Source: an uncultured beta proteobacterium
Lineage (GTDB): Bacteria; Pseudomonadota; Gammaproteobacteria; Burkholderiales; Burkholderiaceae_C
Assembly: GCA_903897925.1 (NCBI GenBank)
Contig: CAIUDG010000001.1
Location: 1-40,359, forward strand
Length of the DNA stretch: 40,359 nt
Reading direction: 5' to 3'
The position numbers and the translations under genes are program-made. Each line of letters begins with the position of its first letter. Position 1 is the first letter of the stretch. The notes below the pieces were generated by a model. It ran no database searches, was not told the origin of the DNA, and saw nothing but the letters and a program-made list of their open reading frames with translations. Positions 35,949-40,359 of this stretch are shown piece by piece.

Positions 35949-37178
35949 ATGGCAAAAGAATACAAAGACCTGGTCGTAGGACTGGACATCGGCACCGCCA
36001 AAGTGATGGTGGTGGTGGCCGAGGTCATGCCCAACGGCGAGCTCAAGCTGGCCGGTCTGGGCGTTGCACCCAGCAACGGGCTGAAGCGGGGCGTGGTGGT
36101 CAATATCGATGCCACGGTGCAGAGCATTCAGGCGGCACTGAAGGAAGCCGAGCTGATGGCCGACTGCAAGATCACGCGCGTGCATACCGGCATCACCGGC
36201 AGCCACATTCGCGGCATCAATTCGAGCGGTATGGTGGCGGTGAAAGACCGCGAGGTGACGCAGGCCGACGTGGCGCGTGTGGTGGAAACCGCCAAAGCAA
36301 TCAATATTTCCACCGACCAGCGCCTGCTGCTGGTCGAGCCGCAGGAATTCATCATTGATGGCCAGGACGTGCGCGAACCCATCGGCATGAGCGGCATCCG
36401 CCTGGAAGCCAAAGTGCATATCGTGACCGGCGCCCAGACCGCTGCCGAAAACATCATCAAGTGCGTGCGCCGCTGTGGCCTGGAAGTGGAGCAGCTGATG
36501 CTCAATCCGCTGGCCAGCAGCCTGTCGGTGCTGACCGAAGACGAACGCGAACTCGGCGTGGCCCTGGTGGACATTGGCGCCGGCACCACCGACGTGGCGA
36601 TTTTCACCAACGGCGCCATCCGCCACACCGCCGTGATTCCGATCGCTGGCGACCTGATCACCAGCGATATCGCCATGGCCTTGCGCACGCCGACCAAGGA
36701 CGCCGAAGACATCAAGGTTGAAAGCGGCCACGCCAAGCAACTGCTGGTTGACCCCGAAGTCCAGGTAGAAGTGCCGGGCCTGGGCGACCGTGGTCCGCGC
36801 ATGCTGAGCCGCCAGGCCCTGGCGGGCGTGATCGAACCCCGCATCGAAGAAATTTTCTCGCTGGTGAACCAGGTGATGCGCGAATCCGGCTACGAAGAAG
36901 TGCTGTCCAGCGGCATAGTGCTCACTGGCGGCAGCTGCATCATGCCCGGCATGGTCGAGCTCGGCGAAGACATTTTCCTCAAGCCGGTGCGCCGGGGTAT
37001 TCCGAAATACTCCAGCGCGTTGGCCGACATGGTGGCCCAGCCGCGTGCCGCCACCGTAATGGGTTTGCTGGAAGAAGCCCGCCTGGCGCGCATGCGCGGT
37101 TTCAAGGTGGCGCAAAAAGCCGGCTCCATGAAAACCGCGCTGGGCGGCATCAAAGACTGGTTCATCGGGAACTTCTGA
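35949..37178 (+). CDS. ftsA: cell division protein FtsA
   Basis: FtsA is the actin-like ATPase that tethers FtsZ filaments to the membrane. The protein has 409 residues. Nucleotide-binding regions: VVGLDIGTAKVMVVVAEV (about 8-25), ALVDIGAGTTDVAIFTNGAI (about 204-223) and GIVLTGGSCIMPGM (about 318-331). The 1C domain carries INSSGMVAVKDREVTQADVARVV. The C-terminal GIKDWFIGNF is a short amphipathic membrane-targeting helix. The ATG at 35949 has AGCAGGTG upstream. It is not overlapped by neighbours, unlike the genes before it. Confidence 0.97.
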   Translation: MAKEYKDLVVGLDIGTAKVMVVVAEVMPNGELKLAGLGVAPSNGLKRGVVVNIDATVQSIQAALKEAELMADCKITRVHTGITGSHIRGINSSGMVAVKDREVTQADVARVVETAKAINISTDQRLLLVEPQEFIIDGQDVREPIGMSGIRLEAKVHIVTGAQTAAENIIKCVRRCGLEVEQLMLNPLASSLSVLTEDERELGVALVDIGAGTTDVAIFTNGAIRHTAVIPIAGDLITSDIAMALRTPTKDAEDIKVESGHAKQLLVDPEVQVEVPGLGDRGPRMLSRQALAGVIEPRIEEIFSLVNQVMRESGYEEVLSSGIVLTGGSCIMPGMVELGEDIFLKPVRRGIPKYSSALADMVAQPRAATVMGLLEEARLARMRGFKVAQKAGSMKTALGGIKDWFIGNF

Positions 37179-37316
37179 ACCATGTACCAGCAATATCTCT
37201 GGCTGGCCCGCGGCAGCCCCCATTGGCGATGGCGATGTGTAGATCCACCTGCGTGGTTTGCACTCCCTTGAACGACGACATAAAGCATTTAAATTTTTGA
37301 AATACAGGAGTAACAC
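37179..37316 (+). promoter_or_regulatory. ftsA-ftsZ spacer with candidate ftsZ promoter
   Basis: This 138-nt spacer contains TTGAAC (37268-37273) and TAAATT (37290-37295), 16 nt apart, which could form an internal ftsZ promoter, and a good ACAGGAG before the ftsZ ATG. It also contains a 29-codon open frame (37182-37271) with four tryptophans, beginning 3 nt after the ftsA stop and lacking a clear ribosome-binding site. Confidence 0.4.
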
Positions 37317-38549
37317 ATGGCCATCGAAATGATTGAAGAAGAAGGTTTTAACCAGGGCACGCAAATCAAGGTGATTGGCGTAGGTGGCGGTGGCGGCAAT
37401 GCCGTTGAACACATGATTCAGACTGCCGTGGGTGGCGTCGAATTCATTTGTGCCAACACCGATGCACAGGCCCTGTCGCGCAGCAGCGCGCACAAAATGA
37501 TTCAGCTTGGCAATTCCGGTCTGGGCGCTGGTAGCAAGCCAGACCGCGGCCGCGAGGCCGCAGAACTGGCTGAAGCCGACATCCGTGACGCGATCCAGGG
37601 CGCGCACATGCTGTTCATCACCGCCGGCATGGGCGGGGGCACCGGCACCGGCGCGGCGCCGATCATTGCCCGCGTTGCCAAGGAAATGGGCATCCTCACG
37701 GTAGGTGTGGTGACCAAGCCGTTCGACTTTGAAGGTGGTCGCCGCATGAGCAATGCCGACGCTGGCCTGGCCGAGCTGGAAGCCAATGTGGACTCGCTGA
37801 TCGTGGTGCTGAACGAAAAACTGCTCGACGTGCTGGGCGATGACATCAGCCAGGACGAAGCCTTCGCCCAGGCCAATGATGTGCTGAAGAACGCCGTTGG
37901 CGGTATTGCCGAAATCATCAACGTGCCGGGCCATGTCAACGTCGACTTCGAAGACGTACGCACCGTTATGGGCGAGCCCGGCAAAGCCATGATGGGCACC
38001 GCCATCGCCAAGGGCCCGGACCGCGCCCGCATTGCTGCGGAACAGGCGGTTGCCTGCCCGCTGCTCGAAGGCATTGACCTGTCCGGCGCCAAGGGCGTGC
38101 TGGTGCTGATCACCGCGGCCAAGGGTTCGCTCAAACTGTCCGAGTCCAAGCTCGCCATGAACACCATCCGTGCCTACGCATCGCCGGACGCGCACGTGAT
38201 TTACGGTACCGCCTATGACGACGCCTTGGGCGAAGACATTCGCGTCACCGTGGTTGCCACTGGCCTGAGCCGCCAGGGCGCACGCCGCACGGCGCCGCCG
38301 CTGCAGGTGTTGCGCACTGGTACCGACAACGTGCCGTTCCAGGTACCTACCTTGAACACGCCGGTCAGTGCCCAGGGCAGTGCCATGGCGGCGTCGGTTG
38401 GCAACAGCCAGCCGGACTATGCCGGCATGGCCACGCCCAGCGTCTGGCGCACCAACCGGACCCAGGCTGCGGCCCGGGTCGATGCGCTGTCCAGCGGTGG
38501 CATGGACGACTACGAAATCCCGGCCTTCCTGCGCAAGCAGGCCGATTGA
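37317..38549 (+). CDS. ftsZ: cell division GTPase FtsZ
   Basis: FtsZ is the tubulin-like GTPase that forms the Z ring. The protein has 410 residues. GTP-binding: [15 protein letters not shown] (20-34), tubulin signature GMGGGTGTG (104-112), and the T7-loop region [20 protein letters not shown] that completes the active site of the neighbouring subunit. A linker rich in Ala, Ser and Pro (about 330-395) leads to the C-terminal peptide [14 protein letters not shown], which binds FtsA and ZipA-type partners. The ribosome-binding site ACAGGAG lies 6-12 nt before the ATG. Confidence 0.98.
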   Translation: MAIEMIEEEGFNQGTQIKVIGVGGGGGNAVEHMIQTAVGGVEFICANTDAQALSRSSAHKMIQLGNSGLGAGSKPDRGREAAELAEADIRDAIQGAHMLFITAGMGGGTGTGAAPIIARVAKEMGILTVGVVTKPFDFEGGRRMSNADAGLAELEANVDSLIVVLNEKLLDVLGDDISQDEAFAQANDVLKNAVGGIAEIINVPGHVNVDFEDVRTVMGEPGKAMMGTAIAKGPDRARIAAEQAVACPLLEGIDLSGAKGVLVLITAAKGSLKLSESKLAMNTIRAYASPDAHVIYGTAYDDALGEDIRVTVVATGLSRQGARRTAPPLQVLRTGTDNVPFQVPTLNTPVSAQGSAMAASVGNSQPDYAGMATPSVWRTNRTQAAARVDALSSGGMDDYEIPAFLRKQAD

Positions 38550-38571
38550 TGTGGGCGGCCAGCGCAGCTTT

Positions 38572-38577
38572 TACAAT
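38572..38577 (+). promoter_or_regulatory. -10 box giving a leaderless lpxC mRNA
   Basis: TACAAT, then ATGGCG, then GTG at 38584: the same box-to-start distance as at dapF and rnpB. TTGATG at 38546-38551 could serve as a -35 but is 20 nt away. No Shine-Dalgarno sequence is visible. Confidence 0.5.
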
Positions 38578-38583
38578 ATGGCG

Positions 38584-39507
38584 GTGCTGAAACAACGAAC
38601 GCTCAAATCTCTGACCCATGCCGTGGGGGTCGGCTTGCACAGTGGCCAGCGTGTGGAAATCACGCTGCGCCCGGCGGCGCCCGATACCGGTATCGTCTTT
38701 CGCCGGGTTGATCTGCCCCAGGTGGTGGAGATTCCAGTGTCGGCCGAAGCCGTCACCGACACCCGGCTGGCCTCGACCCTGTCCAAGGGCGGAGCCCGGG
38801 TGCTGACCGTGGAACACCTGATGTCAGCCTGTTCCGGGCTTGGCGTTGACAACCTGTATGTCGACATTACGGCGGAAGAGATTCCGATTCTGGACGGCTC
38901 CGCCGCGTCGTTTGTGTTCCTGCTGCAAAGTGCCGGCATCGAACTGCAAAATGCGCCGCGCCGCTTTATTCGTGTGACCCACCCGGTGGGGGTCAGCGAA
39001 GGCGAGGGCGCGAACCAGAAATGGGCCCGGCTGGAGCCCTTCCATGGGTACAAACTGCGCTTTGAAATCGACTTTAAACACCCGGCGGTGGACTCCACCG
39101 GCCAGCGTGTGGAGTTCGACATGAGTACCGGTTCCTATTCCCGCGACATCGCCCGCGCCCGCACTTTTGGCTTTACCAAGGATGTGGAAATGATGCGTTC
39201 CAACGGCCTGGCCCTGGGCGGTGGTTTGGATAACGCTATCGTGATGGACGATTACAAGGTGCTCAACGCCGACGGTTTGCGTTATGACGATGAGTTTGTG
39301 AAGCACAAAATCCTGGACGCAATGGGCGATTTGTATCTGGTTGGCAAGCCCTTGCTGGCCAGCTACTCGGCGTTTCGCTCGGGTCACGCTATGAATAACC
39401 AGTTGTTGCGCGAACTGCTGGCGCACCCGGAATGCTGGGAAGTGGTTAGTTTTGACGACGTGCGCCGCGCTCCGGCTGGATTTGCGGCACCGGCGCCGGC
39501 TTGGTAA
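38584..39507 (+). CDS. lpxC: UDP-3-O-acyl-N-acetylglucosamine deacetylase
   Basis: LpxC is the zinc deacetylase that commits UDP-GlcNAc to lipid A synthesis. I start it at the GTG at 38584 because (V)LKQRTLKSL then lines up with the E. coli start MIKQRTLKRI, and because it lies seven bases after a TACAAT box; an ATG two codons earlier (38578) is the alternative. This gives 307 residues. Zinc ligands: H78 in TVEHL, H241 and D245 in [12 protein letters not shown]. The [16 protein letters not shown] and [13 protein letters not shown] motifs are also present. It closes the dcw cluster, as usual in proteobacteria, and encodes the regulated step of outer-membrane synthesis. Confidence 0.97.
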   Translation: MLKQRTLKSLTHAVGVGLHSGQRVEITLRPAAPDTGIVFRRVDLPQVVEIPVSAEAVTDTRLASTLSKGGARVLTVEHLMSACSGLGVDNLYVDITAEEIPILDGSAASFVFLLQSAGIELQNAPRRFIRVTHPVGVSEGEGANQKWARLEPFHGYKLRFEIDFKHPAVDSTGQRVEFDMSTGSYSRDIARARTFGFTKDVEMMRSNGLALGGGLDNAIVMDDYKVLNADGLRYDDEFVKHKILDAMGDLYLVGKPLLASYSAFRSGHAMNNQLLRELLAHPECWEVVSFDDVRRAPAGFAAPAPAW

Positions 39508-39527
39508 ATCGTTGCAGGAGCGCTGAA

Positions 39528-39704
39528 GTGTTGCTGTTTCGCTGGATCTTTCTACTTGCCATGCTGGCGGCGCTGGTGTCATTTGCTCTGTATGCCGGTA
39601 CCGGCCAGCGGCGTTTTCTGGGCTACGGACTGGTGACGCTGAAGTGGAGCCTGATCGCCGGGCTGGGCTTTTTTGGTGTGTTGGTGTTGGAGCGGCTGGC
39701 CTAG
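39528..39704 (+). CDS. small two-helix membrane protein
   Basis: A 58-residue protein starting at the GTG at 39528, with CAGGAG 7 nt upstream; the longer frame from 39501 would lie in the lpxC end and has no such site. It has two membrane segments, about 5-23 (RWIFLLAMLAALVSFALYA) and 36-54 (TLKWSLIAGLGFFGVLVLE), joined by the loop TGQRRFLGYGL. Proteins like this follow lpxC in related Burkholderiales, as far as I recall. No function is known to me. Its downstream side is non-coding. Confidence 0.7.
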   Translation: MLLFRWIFLLAMLAALVSFALYAGTGQRRFLGYGLVTLKWSLIAGLGFFGVLVLERLA

Positions 39705-39729
39705 ATATTTGTGAACTCGACAGTATTTC

Positions 39730-39779
39730 AATGATGGATCGCCCGAGGTGACCGGCGCTTTTCATCATTAACCCGGGCG
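39730..39779. repeat. two interleaved inverted repeats after the small membrane gene
   Basis: AATGATG (39730-39736) pairs with CATCATT (39763-39769), and CGCCCG (39740-39745) pairs with CGGGCG (39774-39779). The pairs cross, so they form either alternative hairpins or a pseudoknot in RNA. They may belong to the 3' end of the lpxC transcript. Confidence 0.35.
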
Positions 39780-39804
39780 GTGTTTGGCGCTCGTTGCGTT
39801 GTTT

Positions 39805-39956
39805 TTTTGCGCGTCCGCGCTGGTTTCTTCCTGCTACGTTGTTGGCGCTGGTTGCGTTGCTCATCTGCTTTTTCCCTTTTCCGCCTGCTGTGTAGCTTTG
39901 TTTTGCGCGTCCGTGCTGGTTCCTTCCTGCTACGTTATTGGCGCTCGCTGCATTGC
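39805..39956. repeat. 56-bp imperfect direct repeat, period 96
   Basis: 39805-39860 and 39901-39956 match at about 50 of 56 positions (core TGCGCGTCCG.GCTGGTT then CTTCCTGCTACGTT.TTGG). A partial third copy of the TTGGCGCT.G.TGC.TTG end lies at 39784-39801, and GCGCGTCCGCG recurs at 39955-39965. Confidence 0.7.
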
Positions 39957-39974
39957 GCGTCCGCGGGTGGGCGA

Positions 39975-40126
39975 GGACTGACGAAGCGGGCACCCGTTCT
40001 ACGGTCCACGCTCGCTGACCAGCACTTATGGGAAACCTACCGCACTTCACAAACACCGTGGCTGGCGCCACCGCTTGGTCACAGCAGCGAATGGGACCTA
40101 CGCCCGGATACCCACTTCGTCAGTCC
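39975..40126. repeat. 152-bp element with inverted ends
   Basis: The first 22 bases (39975-39996, beginning GGACTGACGAAG) and the last 22 (40105-40126, ending CTTCGTCAGTCC) are inverted repeats matching at 19 of 22 positions. The interior encodes nothing I recognise. The form resembles a small non-autonomous element; target-site duplication is not evident. Confidence 0.5.
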
Positions 40127-40160
40127 CCAGATATTTTTGTAAATATTTCAAGGTGAAAAA

Positions 40161-40188
40161 ATACCGAATACCGAATACCGAATACCGA
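40161..40188. repeat. tandem heptamer ATACCGA, four copies
   Basis: Four exact head-to-tail copies of ATACCGA. Confidence 0.95.
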
Positions 40189-40207
40189 CTAGCAGTTGGC
40201 AGCTGAC

Positions 40208-40243
<36 letters not shown>

Positions 40244-40359
40244 ACCAAAGACTACTCGCCCTTGGCAGTCCACGGGCGCTTTGGCGAGGTGTCTTTGGTA
40301 TTTGTCTTCCTCTCACAATATTTACAAAAATATCTTGGGGCTGGCGAAGTGGGTGTGCG

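Noticed and set aside
35931..38195. 754-codon minus-strand frame across ftsA and ftsZ
   Set aside because: Its translation is His/Gly/Ala-rich and without domains; ftsA and ftsZ on the other strand are certain.
38824..40071. 415-codon minus-strand frame across lpxC and the right-end repeats
   Set aside because: Antisense to lpxC, and its repeated peptides come from the DNA repeats.
39780..40142. 120-codon plus-strand frame in the repeat cluster
   Set aside because: Overlaps another open frame on the opposite strand, has no ribosome-binding site and is built from direct repeats and an inverted-end element.

Overview
The window is GC-rich, densely coding bacterial DNA. It most likely comes from a betaproteobacterium of the order Burkholderiales, close to Comamonadaceae (Rhodoferax/Brachymonas-like). 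The reasons are a complete mraZ-to-lpxC division and cell-wall cluster in betaproteobacterial order, the dapF-DUF484-xerC block, the FtsZ tail ending [11 protein letters not shown], a class A RNase P RNA, and a convincing rquA-type gene, since rhodoquinone is known from Rhodoferax and Brachymonas. This placement rests on recognising families and not on any search.

Layout. 1-967 is the 3' end of an Atm1-type ABC exporter. 968-1567 holds no recognisable gene but contains a terminator-like hairpin. 1568-4694 carries a TfoX-N protein, a HypT-like LysR regulator, pyrC and a DUF3025 gene. These face a large FAD-dependent dehydrogenase (4601-6412, minus), and the two coding tails overlap by 94 nt. 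6515-8251 holds an rquA-like gene convergent with cysK. 8356-8703 is rnpB, followed by a CBS-domain gene. 9220-11045 (minus) encodes a degenerate pseudouridine synthase-like protein and an MBL-fold hydrolase. 11102-14917 is dapF, DUF484, xerC and an RlmI-type methyltransferase. 14985-17315 is a COG0523 metallochaperone GTPase followed by a DksA with a long histone-H1-like tail. 17394-21070 is a STAS-type protein plus hslV and hslU.

21338-39507 is the dcw cluster: mraZ, rsmH, ftsL, ftsI, murE, murF, mraY, murD, ftsW, murG, murC, ddl, ftsQ, ftsA, ftsZ, lpxC. Most junctions from rsmH to ftsQ are ATGA-type or 1-16-nt overlaps, so translation is probably coupled. Together these genes make UDP-MurNAc-pentapeptide and lipid II, polymerise and crosslink septal peptidoglycan, assemble the Z ring, and commit carbon to lipid A. 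A four-fold 10-bp-phased repeat before mraZ is a very good MraZ operator. A 58-residue membrane protein gene follows lpxC. The last 650 bases are a cluster of direct, inverted and heptameric tandem repeats with no gene.

Most of the window is conserved core genome and I do not see an undescribed multi-gene system. The points most worth a second look are: the rquA-like gene; a recurring -10 box exactly 6-7 nt before SD-less start codons, implying leaderless mRNAs and matched by rnpB, whose 5' end is fixed by structure; the MraZ operator; the H1-tailed, single-cysteine DksA beside a zinc chaperone; the pseudouridine synthase that has lost its catalytic residues; and the nested repeat element at the right end.
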